A DNA stretch of 64,000 bases from Paenibacillus sp. GTDB taxonomy: Bacteria > Bacillota > Bacilli > Paenibacillales > Paenibacillaceae. The stretch is taken from NCBI GenBank assembly GCA_017512705.1, contig JAFWEX010000006.1:1-64000 (forward strand), given 5' to 3'. The notes under the pieces are model-generated. The model searched no databases. It saw nothing but the letters and a program-made list of their open reading frames with translations, and was not told the origin of the DNA. Shown here piece by piece: positions 55,098 to 64,000 of the stretch. Made by a program: the position numbers and the translations under genes. The first letter of the stretch is position 1. Every line of letters starts with the position of its first letter.

Positions 55098-56735
55098 ATG
55101 ACACACCTGATGACAACATACGCCGACTGGGAAGTGTGGGCTGGGCAAGGTTGGACCATGTTGCCTTATATAATAAAGTCAGATGGAGCACCGTATCATG
55201 GCGGATTACCGTTGACTTGGGAAGCTGCATGGCAGCATGCATCTCCTAATGCCATCATACTGGAGAACGGGAAAGGTGGAAGGTATACGTTCCTCGGATT
55301 AAATCCGGTGTCCATTGTTTCCGGCAAAGGGCAGGAAGCAACAATCTTTGACGTGCTTCAAGGGACAACAAGAACAGATCGGGGCAAGCCGCTGGAAGTA
55401 TTAAAAAGATGGACAGCACCTTACCGAGCACCCAAGATTGATGGAGCGCCAGATTTTGCAGGCGGTTGTGCCGGATATTTGAGCTATGATGTCGCCAGAT
55501 CGTTGGAGAAACTACCATTGATTGCCGAAGACAACCCTGCTCTTCCCGATTACTGGTGGATGCGATTTGATGAACTTTGGGCGTACGATCATGAGCAGCA
55601 GGCACTTTTTTGTATGGTGCATTTGGAAATCAATACCGAACAGCAAGAACAGACCGATCTGCGTAGTCTCTATGCTACAGCGGTGAAACGTGCAGTTGCC
55701 ATGCAGCAGCGATGGCTTCATATGATGGGATTTGCCCAGGCTGAGGAGCAGCAACAGGCACTGGAACTCCGTCAAAGGCAGGTCCATCTTGCACTGCGTA
55801 AAGAAGAATCTGAACGGGAAACGGAGGGATGGCAGACGTCCTTCCCGCAAGAGGATTTTGAACAAGCTGTACGTAAGGTGCAGGAATATATCCGGCAAGG
55901 CGATGTGTTTCAGGTTAATCTGTCCCTCAGACATGAAAAGCAACTGCGATCCAGCGGCGAGCATATCTATGAATGGCTGCGGATGGTGAACCCTTCACCA
56001 TATATGGGAATGCTTCGTAGTCCTGAATTTCAATTGGTCAGTGGATCACCTGAATTGCTTGTCAAAGTGGAGAACGGAAAAGTCAGTGCGCGTCCTATTG
56101 CCGGAACGAGAAGAAGAGGGCGCGATGAGGCAGAGGATCAGGCGATGGCAGAAGAATTGCTTGGTAGTGAGAAGGAGCGAGCCGAGCATATTATGCTGGT
56201 AGACCTGGAGCGTAATGATATCGGGCGAATTGCTGCTTATGGGTCAGTTCATGTGCCCGAATTGATGACCATCGAGAAATATTCCCATGTCATGCATCTG
56301 GTTTCGCAGGTAGAAGGTAAACTTGCCGAAGGATTGACCGTATTTGATGTCATTGCCGCAACCTTCCCGGGTGGAACGATAACGGGTGCTCCGAAAGTGC
56401 GCACCATGGAAATTATTGAAGAGCTTGAGCCGGTGCGTCGAGGGCCGTACACAGGGTCTATTGGATGGATAGATTTCAGTGGCAACATGGAATTGAATAT
56501 CGTCATTCGAACACTTGCTATCAAGGATGGAACGGGTTATGTTCAGGCAGGAGCTGGCATCGTTATTGATTCAGACCCATATCGTGAGTACAGAGAGTGC
56601 CACAATAAAGCTAGAGCAATGATGAGAGCTGTGAATTACAGTGAACGGGCTGAAACTGAATTGGGACATCATCAGAAGCGAACACGAAGCGAGCAAGAGC
56701 AGTCCGAGCGGAACGAAGCAATTAAATTAATATAA
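55098..56735 (+). CDS. pabB: para-aminobenzoate synthase component I
   Basis: 545 residues. With PabA it makes aminodeoxychorismate for folate. The chorismate-binding domain is clear: NLSLRHEKQL, SGSPELLVKVENGKVSARPI, AGTRRRGRDEAED, HIMLVDLERNDIGR and FPGGTITGAPKVRTMEIIEE. A Gln-rich linker (about 215-270) separates the N-terminal domain. ATG 55098 is preceded by GGAAAGGGCGG; an upstream ATG frame at 55020 has no site. It leads a seven-gene folate cluster. Confidence 0.95.
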   Translation: MTHLMTTYADWEVWAGQGWTMLPYIIKSDGAPYHGGLPLTWEAAWQHASPNAIILENGKGGRYTFLGLNPVSIVSGKGQEATIFDVLQGTTRTDRGKPLEVLKRWTAPYRAPKIDGAPDFAGGCAGYLSYDVARSLEKLPLIAEDNPALPDYWWMRFDELWAYDHEQQALFCMVHLEINTEQQEQTDLRSLYATAVKRAVAMQQRWLHMMGFAQAEEQQQALELRQRQVHLALRKEESERETEGWQTSFPQEDFEQAVRKVQEYIRQGDVFQVNLSLRHEKQLRSSGEHIYEWLRMVNPSPYMGMLRSPEFQLVSGSPELLVKVENGKVSARPIAGTRRRGRDEAEDQAMAEELLGSEKERAEHIMLVDLERNDIGRIAAYGSVHVPELMTIEKYSHVMHLVSQVEGKLAEGLTVFDVIAATFPGGTITGAPKVRTMEIIEELEPVRRGPYTGSIGWIDFSGNMELNIVIRTLAIKDGTGYVQAGAGIVIDSDPYREYRECHNKARAMMRAVNYSERAETELGHHQKRTRSEQEQSERNEAIKLI

Positions 56736-56785
56736 AAATGGCATCTGCCCGCAGTCTGCGGTAGAAGATGAGGAGGAGCGGACAT

Positions 56786-57364
56786 ATGATTCTGGTTATC
56801 GACAATTACGATTCCTTTACCTATAACCTGGTTCAATATCTGGGTGAATTGGGGGAGACGGTGGAAGTTCGCCGTAATGACGAAATTGATCTGGCAGGCA
56901 TTGAAGCGCTGGCACCGGATCATATTCTGATCTCTCCAGGCCCGTGCACGCCGAATGAGGCGGGGATTAGTCTGGCGGTTATTGATCATTTTAAAGGCAG
57001 CATTCCGATCTTTGGCGTATGCCTCGGCCATCAGGCAATTGGACAGGCATTTGGCGGCAATGTTATTCGCGCAGATCGTATGATGCATGGCAAAACGTCC
57101 GAAATGCTTCACTCGGGCACATCTGTATTTGCGGGTTTACCTTCTCCATTCACGGCAACCCGTTATCATTCATTGATCGTGGAGCGTAGCAGCCTGCCGG
57201 ATTGTTTAGAGATTACAGCAGAGACGGCTGAAGGAGAGATTATGGGTCTTCGCCATAAAGAGTATGCGATTGAAGGGGTACAGTTCCACCCGGAATCCAT
57301 TATTACAGATCACGGTCATCAGATACTTCGCAATTTCCTTTCACAACAAAAGGCGACTGTATAA
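56786..57364 (+). CDS. pabA: glutamine amidotransferase for PABA/anthranilate synthesis
   Basis: 192 residues. Class I glutamine amidotransferase that supplies ammonia to Pab[31 protein letters not shown], the nucleophile in [15 protein letters not shown] and HPESI with the catalytic His-Glu are present. In B. subtilis it also serves tryptophan synthesis. AGGAGGAG lies 7 nt before ATG 56786. It ends one base before the pabC start codon. Confidence 0.96.
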   Translation: MILVIDNYDSFTYNLVQYLGELGETVEVRRNDEIDLAGIEALAPDHILISPGPCTPNEAGISLAVIDHFKGSIPIFGVCLGHQAIGQAFGGNVIRADRMMHGKTSEMLHSGTSVFAGLPSPFTATRYHSLIVERSSLPDCLEITAETAEGEIMGLRHKEYAIEGVQFHPESIITDHGHQILRNFLSQQKATV

Positions 57365-57365
57365 C

Positions 57366-58259
57366 ATGCAATATGCCGCGATGAACGGAAAGCTGGTTCA
57401 GCTGGCATCAGCCGTGGTTCCTTTGACGGATCACGGCTTTTTGTACGGGATTGGGCTGTTTGAGACCTTTCGTACATACCAGGGGGTGCCTTATCTTCTG
57501 GAACGACATTTAGAGCGTATGGCTGCTGGCTGTAAGGAGCTAGGTATTCCGTTTACGGTGACAGCCGCTGAAGTCACAGACTGGATATCTCGTCTAATGC
57601 GGGCAAACAATCTTGAGGATGCCTATGTGCGGTATACGATATCTGCCGGTGAAGCGCCGTTCGGATTACCTTCGGGGGATTACACAGAGCCAACTCATAT
57701 CGTACTAGCAAAAGCACTGCCAGAACCATCTCCCACTCTATATGAGAGAGGGAAAGTACTTCAGCAGCTATCTACACCTCGCAATACGCCGGAGAGCCGC
57801 ATCAGGTTCAAGTCGCTCCATTACATGAACAGCATATTAGCCAAACGTGAATTAAACGGATATATTCAGCATGACCATCGGTTGCAAGGAGCTGAGGGAT
57901 TACAACTTACGCGAGAAGGTTATATTGCAGAGGGGATTGTCAGTAACGTATTTTGGGTGCGTGAACAGGTCCTCTACACTCCTTCATTGTCTACTGGAAT
58001 TCTGCCGGGCATTACCAGAGCTGTAGTGATGGAGATTGCTGCCGAGCAAGGTGTTTCCTGCCGAGAGGTGGAAACGCCATGGAGGCATCTGGAGCAGGCT
58101 GATGAAATCTTCCTGACCGGTTCAGTGGCTGAGTTGGTCCCGGTGACGACACTACATGATTTAGATGGCAACGAATTAGAAATCAGCAACGGATATATTG
58201 GCCCGGTTACTGCAGTACTGCTGCGTATGTACCGGGAGAAAGCGGGGTATACTTCATGA
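57366..58259 (+). CDS. pabC: 4-amino-4-deoxychorismate lyase
   Basis: 297 residues. Fold-type IV PLP enzyme releasing p-aminobenzoate and pyruvate. DHGFLYGIGLFETFRTYQGV, the PLP lysine in RFKSLHYMNSILAK, SNVFWVREQVLYTPSLSTGI and LPGITRAVVMEIA are typical. ATG 57366 directly follows the pabA stop and matches family N-termini. Its stop overlaps the folP start as ATGA. Confidence 0.95.
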   Translation: MQYAAMNGKLVQLASAVVPLTDHGFLYGIGLFETFRTYQGVPYLLERHLERMAAGCKELGIPFTVTAAEVTDWISRLMRANNLEDAYVRYTISAGEAPFGLPSGDYTEPTHIVLAKALPEPSPTLYERGKVLQQLSTPRNTPESRIRFKSLHYMNSILAKRELNGYIQHDHRLQGAEGLQLTREGYIAEGIVSNVFWVREQVLYTPSLSTGILPGITRAVVMEIAAEQGVSCREVETPWRHLEQADEIFLTGSVAELVPVTTLHDLDGNELEISNGYIGPVTAVLLRMYREKAGYTS

Positions 58260-59122
58260 CACTTACACCAGTCATTTACGAACGGAAATATGAATGGGGT
58301 CCAGCTTCAATAACACTGGGGACCCGTACCCAGATTATGGGTATTCTGAATGTCACACCTGATTCGTTCTCAGACGGGGGACGATACAATAATGTGGAAC
58401 GTGCTGTAGCTCATGCCAAACAGATGATAGAAGACGGTGCCGATCTGATTGATATCGGTGGAGAATCCACCCGTCCAGGTTCACAGGTAGTCAGTGTGGA
58501 TGAAGAGCTTCAGCGGATTATCCCGGTGATTGAAGCCCTGCATGCAGAGGCACCGCATATTCCGATATCAGTCGATACCTATAAGGCCGAGGTTGCCCGT
58601 CAGGCGATTCAGGCTGGAGCTCATATCATCAACGATGTGTGGGGGGCCAAAGGCGATCCTGAGATGGCACGTACTGCAGCCGATCTGGGCTGTCCGATTA
58701 TTCTGATGCATAACAGGCAGGCACTGGATTACACCGATTATCTGAATGATGTGGTGCATGATGTGCAGGAAAGTATTGATCGGGCACTCGCAGCTGGCGT
58801 ACACGAGAAGCAAATAATACTAGACCCGGGAATCGGTTTCGTGAAGGACCTTTCTGAGAACCTACAATTGATGTCATCTCTGGGTATACTGGGTGAACTC
58901 GGTTATCCGGTACTGCTCGCCACATCCCGCAAACGATTTATCCAGCATACGCTGGATGTTGACGCAGACGATGCAATCGAAGGCACAGCCGCGACAGTGG
59001 CATTTGGCATTGCCCAAGGCTGCCAGATGGTACGAGTCCATGATGTGAAACCGATTCGGCGGACGGCAGACATGTGTGATGCGATGTTGTATCGTTCTCC
59101 AGGCTTGCGGAGAAGATCATAA
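58256..59122 (+). CDS. folP: dihydropteroate synthase
   Basis: 288 residues. Joins p-aminobenzoate to the pterin; the sulfonamide target. MGILNVTPDSFSDGGRYNN, DIGGESTRPGSQ, NDVWGAKGDPEMARTAADLG, DPGIGFVKDL and ATSRKRFI are conserved pterin- and sulfa-pocket motifs. It overlaps pabC by 4 nt. A 120-nt gap with no obvious terminator precedes folB. Confidence 0.97.
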   Translation: MTLTPVIYERKYEWGPASITLGTRTQIMGILNVTPDSFSDGGRYNNVERAVAHAKQMIEDGADLIDIGGESTRPGSQVVSVDEELQRIIPVIEALHAEAPHIPISVDTYKAEVARQAIQAGAHIINDVWGAKGDPEMARTAADLGCPIILMHNRQALDYTDYLNDVVHDVQESIDRALAAGVHEKQIILDPGIGFVKDLSENLQLMSSLGILGELGYPVLLATSRKRFIQHTLDVDADDAIEGTAATVAFGIAQGCQMVRVHDVKPIRRTADMCDAMLYRSPGLRRRS

Positions 59123-59242
59123 TGAGGGGGGCTATAGGCCCTTCCATAAGATAGCGAAGCGTTTTGATAAAGAAAGTTAGGGTATTAGCAAGCAATCATC
59201 GCTCAACTTACTTCGATATTAAATAGAAAGCAGGGAAAATAG

Positions 59243-59605
59243 ATGGATAGAATGGTGCTACATCGCATGGAGTATTACGGATACCATGGTGTGTTTGAAG
59301 AAGAGCGGAAGCTGGGTCAGCGTTTTTACATCGATTTGGAGATTGATATGGACCTAGGTGAGGCTGGGCGTAATGATGACCTGACCCAAACCATTAATTA
59401 TGCGGAGATTCATGAGCTGGTAAAACAGATCGTTGAGAATACTTCATTCCAGTTAATTGAAGCATTGGGTGAACATATTGCATCTTCTCTACTAGACACT
59501 TATACTATTATCAATGCATTGACAGTCAAGGTGACGAAGCCACATCCGCCATTTGATATTCATTTCGGAGGCGTAACAGTAGAGCTTCGCCGCTCAAGAA
59601 AGTGA
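59243..59605 (+). CDS. folB: dihydroneopterin aldolase
   Basis: 120 residues. Cleaves dihydroneopterin to hydroxymethyl-dihydropterin. MEYYGYHGVFEEERKLGQRF, TINYAEIHELVKQIVENTSF, LIEALGEHIASSLL and VTKPHPPFDIHFGGVTVEL match the family. AGCAGGGAAAATAG precedes the ATG. folK follows at 9 nt. Confidence 0.96.
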   Translation: MDRMVLHRMEYYGYHGVFEEERKLGQRFYIDLEIDMDLGEAGRNDDLTQTINYAEIHELVKQIVENTSFQLIEALGEHIASSLLDTYTIINALTVKVTKPHPPFDIHFGGVTVELRRSRK

Positions 59606-59614
59606 GAACCGATC

Positions 59615-60172
59615 ATGATTGCACATCCGACCTCTGAATCCTCAGAGGCTTATATTGCTTTGGGGGCTAATTTGGGTGACCGTGAGCAGACGCTGCTCGA
59701 GGCGGTTACGCTGCTAGATGCACACCCTCACATTTCTGTCCTGCGCTGCTCCGCGTTATATGAGACAGAGCCGGTGGGATATGTGGATCAGCCTTCATTT
59801 TTGAATATGGCTATAGCTGTCCGTACAAGTCTAACGCCGGAGCATCTGCTTACGGAGTTACTGAGTGTAGAGAACCAGCTTGGGCGCGTTCGCGATATTC
59901 GCTGGGGTCCGCGTACGGTGGACTTGGACCTGCTATGGATGCAAGGTGAGACACGAGACACGGAGTTGCTTCAACTGCCGCATCCCCGTATGGGAGAGCG
60001 TGCTTTTGTACTGGTGCCACTGTCGGACATCGTACCGCAGGACGAGGCATCGGGCTTGCATACCTTTGTACACGCATCGTTGTCTGTACTGGATGGAAAG
60101 GATGGAATACAGCGTTGGAAAACATGCAATTGGCCAATCGAATCCGGGCATTCCGGAAGCTCAAAGGCTTGA
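59615..60172 (+). CDS. folK: hydroxymethyl-dihydropterin pyrophosphokinase
   Basis: 185 residues. ALGANLGDREQTLLEAVTLL, RCSALYETEPVGYVDQPSFL and RWGPRTVDLDLLW (metal-binding Asp pair) are HPPK motifs. It activates the pterin for FolP. Its last 58 nt overlap the next gene in another frame. Confidence 0.96.
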   Translation: MIAHPTSESSEAYIALGANLGDREQTLLEAVTLLDAHPHISVLRCSALYETEPVGYVDQPSFLNMAIAVRTSLTPEHLLTELLSVENQLGRVRDIRWGPRTVDLDLLWMQGETRDTELLQLPHPRMGERAFVLVPLSDIVPQDEASGLHTFVHASLSVLDGKDGIQRWKTCNWPIESGHSGSSKA

Positions 60173-60318
60173 CCCAACATGAACTTGCAACCGAGACAGG
60201 TATCTCCTTAGCTATTCTAGGAACGATCGAACGGGGAAACCGGAGGGTTACACCGCTGGAACTAAGTAAGATTGCCGGTGTACTCGCGGTTAGTATAGAG
60301 GAATTACAGGGTCAATAA
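60115..60318 (+). CDS. yazB: small XRE-family helix-turn-helix protein (YazB)
   Basis: 67 residues, almost all a Cro/CI HTH: NRIRAFRKLKGLTQHELATE, TGISLAILGTIERGNRRVTP, SKIAGVLAVSIEELQ. The target is unknown. TTG 60115 has AAAGGATGG 9 nt upstream; a later ATG at 60124 would be too far from the site. It overlaps folK by 58 nt, as YazB follows folK in B. subtilis. Confidence 0.88.
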   Translation: MENMQLANRIRAFRKLKGLTQHELATETGISLAILGTIERGNRRVTPLELSKIAGVLAVSIEELQGQ

Positions 60319-60440
60319 GCAAGAGTTGAACGACTACATCCCAAATAATGAACATGACATGAATAAACAGAGTTAGACTAGTTCCGGAATAACGAACACA
60401 TGAAGTGCTTTTGGATTGATAAAGGGGTGAGACAGTAAGA

Positions 60441-61460
60441 ATGCTTAAGATCGGCAATATCGAAATGAAGAATCAGGTCGTGCTTGCACCGATGGCTGGT
60501 GTATGCAACCCCGCTTTCCGCTTGATTGCTAAAGAGTTTGGTACAGGGCTTGTCTGTGCAGAGATGGTTAGTGGCAAGGCCATTGTGCATGGTAACCAGC
60601 GGACACGGGAGATGTTATTCGTAGATGAACGTGAGAAACCACTCAGTTTGCAGATCTGGGGTGGAGACCGTGAATCGCTCGTCGAGGCGGCCAGAATCGT
60701 GGATCAAGAAACGAATGCAGATATTATCGACATTAATATGGGATGTCCTGTGCCGAAGGTGACGAAGTGTGATGCAGGTGCACGCTGGCTTCTGGACCCG
60801 AGCAAAATCTATGAGATGGTATCTGCCGTTGTGGATGCCGTCGAGAAACCAGTAACCGTTAAAATGCGGATTGGCTGGGATAACGAACATATCTATGTAG
60901 TAGAAAATGCTCTCGCGGTAGAGCGTGCAGGGGGAAGTGCTGTCAGCGTACACGGCCGAACCAGAGAACAACTCTATACTGGTACAGCGGATTGGTCACA
61001 TATTAAAAACGTCAAGGAAGCCGTCTCTATCCCTGTGATTGGCAACGGTGACGTATCTTCACCAGAAGCTGCCCGCCGTATGCTAGATGAAACGGGTTGC
61101 GACGGTGTGATGATTGGGCGCGCTGCCCTGGGGAATCCGTGGATGCTCTACCGTACGATCCAATATCTGAGCTCAGGCGAATTGCTCCCTGATCCGGATG
61201 CCGAGGAGAAAATTCGTGTAGCTGTCCTCCATATGGATCGACTGATTGCACTCAAAAATGAAACGATTGCTGTTCGCGAAATGCGCAAGCATCTGGCTTG
61301 GTACCTGAAGGGGCTGAAAGGATCAGCTCGAATCAAAGACGTTATTATGGAAGGGACCAAGCGGGACGAGATGGTGGAGATTCTGGAGAGCTTTGTGGCC
61401 CAGTTAAAAATCGGGGGCAATCTCGAGTCCGAACCGGTTATTACCGAGAATGCCTCTTAA
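60441..61460 (+). CDS. dusB: tRNA-dihydrouridine synthase
   Basis: 339 residues. FMN TIM-barrel enzyme. VVLAPMAGVCNPAFRLIAKE, DINMGCPVPKVTKCDAGARW with the catalytic Cys, SVHGRTREQLYTGTADW and GCDGVMIGRAALGNPW are typical. AAAGGGGTGAG lies before the ATG. It lies between yazB and lysS in B. subtilis; here greA is inserted after it. Confidence 0.95.
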   Translation: MLKIGNIEMKNQVVLAPMAGVCNPAFRLIAKEFGTGLVCAEMVSGKAIVHGNQRTREMLFVDEREKPLSLQIWGGDRESLVEAARIVDQETNADIIDINMGCPVPKVTKCDAGARWLLDPSKIYEMVSAVVDAVEKPVTVKMRIGWDNEHIYVVENALAVERAGGSAVSVHGRTREQLYTGTADWSHIKNVKEAVSIPVIGNGDVSSPEAARRMLDETGCDGVMIGRAALGNPWMLYRTIQYLSSGELLPDPDAEEKIRVAVLHMDRLIALKNETIAVREMRKHLAWYLKGLKGSARIKDVIMEGTKRDEMVEILESFVAQLKIGGNLESEPVITENAS

Positions 61461-61507
61461 TTGAGGAGGGCGGATATAAAACGTTTACAGCCAAGGGTGG
61501 CGTAACA

Positions 61508-61536
61508 TTGACTTTTCGAGACCGTTCCCCTATAAT
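61508..61536 (+). promoter_or_regulatory. sigma-A promoter of greA
   Basis: TTGACT, 17 bp, TATAAT, 175 nt before the greA start. Confidence 0.8.
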
Positions 61537-61713
61537 TTCTCAGTATAAATTCGCCATGTGTGTTTACTAAGTATTAGTGCATCAGGAGGAATATTCTATT
61601 TCTCTGGAGAACTTCATATAGTTTTGAAGATGTATGCGGGCGGAGTTCTGTCATCAGCACTAATTCCGTTGCCGTACAATCAAATTATTCCCATGACAGG
61701 AGAATCGGTTGAA

Positions 61714-62193
61714 ATGAGCGACAAGGAAGTTATCCTTACACCAGAAGGACTCAAAAAGCTGGAGGAAGAACTGGAAACACTGAAATCAGTGAAGCGCCGC
61801 GAAGTGGCTGAACGGATCAAGGTAGCCATCGGCTATGGTGATATCAGCGAGAACTCCGAATATGATGATGCGAAAAATGAGCAAGCTTTTATTGAAGGAC
61901 GTATCATTACGCTGGAGAAAATGCTTCGTAACGCACGCATCATCAACAGCGATGAGATTGATACCGATGCTGTGAGCGTGGGTGCTACGGTTATCGTAGA
62001 AGATTTGGAATTTGGTGATATTACTGAATATACAATTGTAGGTACTGCCGAATCCAATCCACTTCAGAACAAAATTTCGAATGAGAGCCCTGTGGGTAAA
62101 GCCATTTTGGGCAAGAAAAAGGGTACAGTGGTTGATGTAAATGTGCCTGCTGGCGTAATTCAATATAAAATTGTAGATATTAAAAAGCTGTAG
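61714..62193 (+). CDS. greA: transcript cleavage factor GreA
   Basis: 159 residues. N-terminal coiled coil (about 8-75) with [18 protein letters not shown] at its tip, the acidic residues that enter the polymerase secondary channel, then a C-terminal FKBP-like domain. It rescues backtracked RNA polymerase. ATG 61714 follows CAGGAGAATCGG and gives the normal length; the open frame back to 61558 is not supported. Own promoter and terminator. Not at this locus in B. subtilis. Confidence 0.97.
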   Translation: MSDKEVILTPEGLKKLEEELETLKSVKRREVAERIKVAIGYGDISENSEYDDAKNEQAFIEGRIITLEKMLRNARIINSDEIDTDAVSVGATVIVEDLEFGDITEYTIVGTAESNPLQNKISNESPVGKAILGKKKGTVVDVNVPAGVIQYKIVDIKKL

Positions 62194-62219
62194 TAACGAA
62201 GCAGTCAGGCGCATTAGAC

Positions 62220-62246
62220 AAAAGCTTCCTTAAAGGAAGCTTTTTT
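62220..62246 (+). terminator. terminator after greA
   Basis: Stem AAAGCTTCCTT-AAAGGAAGCTTT with a T-run. Confidence 0.93.
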
Positions 62247-62297
62247 CAACATAAAGGACAAGCGTCCTGCCAGACTGCAATGCAAATAAGGAGATGA

Positions 62298-63818
<1,521 letters not shown>

Positions 63819-63845
63819 ATAAGGAACGAACATTCGTTCATAATA

Positions 63846-63893
63846 GAAGAGGAACCTGCCACGTGCTTCAAGCTAGGGCAAGTTCCTCTTTGG
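63846..63893 (+). terminator. terminator after lysS
   Basis: AGAGGAAC-CTGCC paired with GGCA-AGTTCCTCTT, then TTT. A small palindrome ACGAACATTCGTT lies just before it, near 63825. Confidence 0.8.
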
Positions 63894-63969
63894 GTTTACA
63901 TAGACAATATAACGGAATGCTGTAGAGTGTAAGTGCTTAAATTTTAATTCGTTAAGAGAGGTGCCCTTC

Positions 63970-64000
63970 ATGAAGTTCAGGCTTCATATTGCCAGGTTCA
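63970..64000 (+). CDS. possible start of a further gene, cut by the window edge
   Basis: AGAGAGGTG lies 7-8 nt before an ATG, and the frame reads MKFRLHIARF up to the window end. Only ten codons are visible, so nothing can be said about function. Confidence 0.35.
   Translation, partial: MKFRLHIARF

Noticed and set aside
56755..56785. GAG/UAG repeats before pabA as a TRAP site
   Set aside because: Only three or four triplets are present, far fewer than the nine to eleven spaced repeats TRAP binds; they include the ribosome site itself.

Overview
The window looks like a near-origin segment of a spore-forming, low-to-mid GC Firmicute, most likely Paenibacillus or a close relative. This is inferred from gene content and order; no database was searched. 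It carries many sporulation genes (csfB/gin, yabG, sspF, spoVG, fin, spoVT, spoVB-like yabM, yabP, yabQ, spoIIE, yabT). From tmk to lysS the order closely follows the Bacillus subtilis tmk-lysS region as I remember it. Nearly all coding is on the + strand; the three exceptions are a membrane protein at about 1.1-1.6 kb, abrB, and a 66-residue protein at 24.3-24.5 kb.

Layout. 0-2.3 kb: the end of an rRNA operon (5S), a small lipoprotein, a reverse-strand membrane protein and the sigma-G inhibitor gin. 2.4-10.4 kb: a PLP decarboxylase, tmk, the c-di-AMP receptor darA, yaaR, holB, ricT, yabA, yabB and rsmI (replication, c-di-AMP sensing, RNA modification). 10.6-12.5 kb: abrB and an HD phosphohydrolase, divergent across a control region rich in Spo0A-box-like sites. 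12.9-18.2 kb: tatD, a c-di-AMP (ydaO-type) riboswitch, the cell-wall gene yabE, rnmV, rsmA, yabG. 18.2-25.5 kb: veg, sspF, ispE, purR, spoVG, a structured leader, glmU, prs, a small reverse gene in the usual ctc slot, pth, fin. 25.8-38 kb: mfd, a PrsA-like foldase, spoVT, yabM, mazG, hup, rqcP, yabP-yabQ-divIC, yabR. 38.4-47 kb: spoIIE, yabS, yabT, tilS, hpt, ftsH. 47.2-54.8 kb: nadABC-coaX, hslO, yacD, cysK. 55-64 kb: the folate operon pabB-pabA-pabC-folP-folB-folK-yazB, dusB, greA, lysS and the first codons of a further gene.

How the parts fit. The genes group into DNA and RNA maintenance, precursor and cofactor supply (PRPP, UDP-GlcNAc, isoprenoid, NAD, CoA, folate, cysteine), septum and wall functions, and sporulation control. 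Two compartment-specific sigma inhibitors (Fin and Gin), two AbrB-fold regulators (AbrB and SpoVT) and two c-di-AMP receivers (the DarA protein and the riboswitch before yabE) lie here. Compared with B. subtilis, I do not see xpaC/yaaN, yazA, metS, yabJ, ctc or the tRNA genes between yabR and spoIIE. Additions are the HD protein, the small reverse gene, the PrsA-like lipoprotein, hup, nadABC and greA.

There are no insertion sequences, phage genes, CRISPR arrays or tRNA genes. I see no wholly new multi-gene system. The best candidates for undescribed biology are structured non-coding stretches (the spoVG-glmU leader, the darA-yaaR gap, the cysK leader), the small reverse-strand gene between prs and pth, and two genes with abrupt internal GC shifts.
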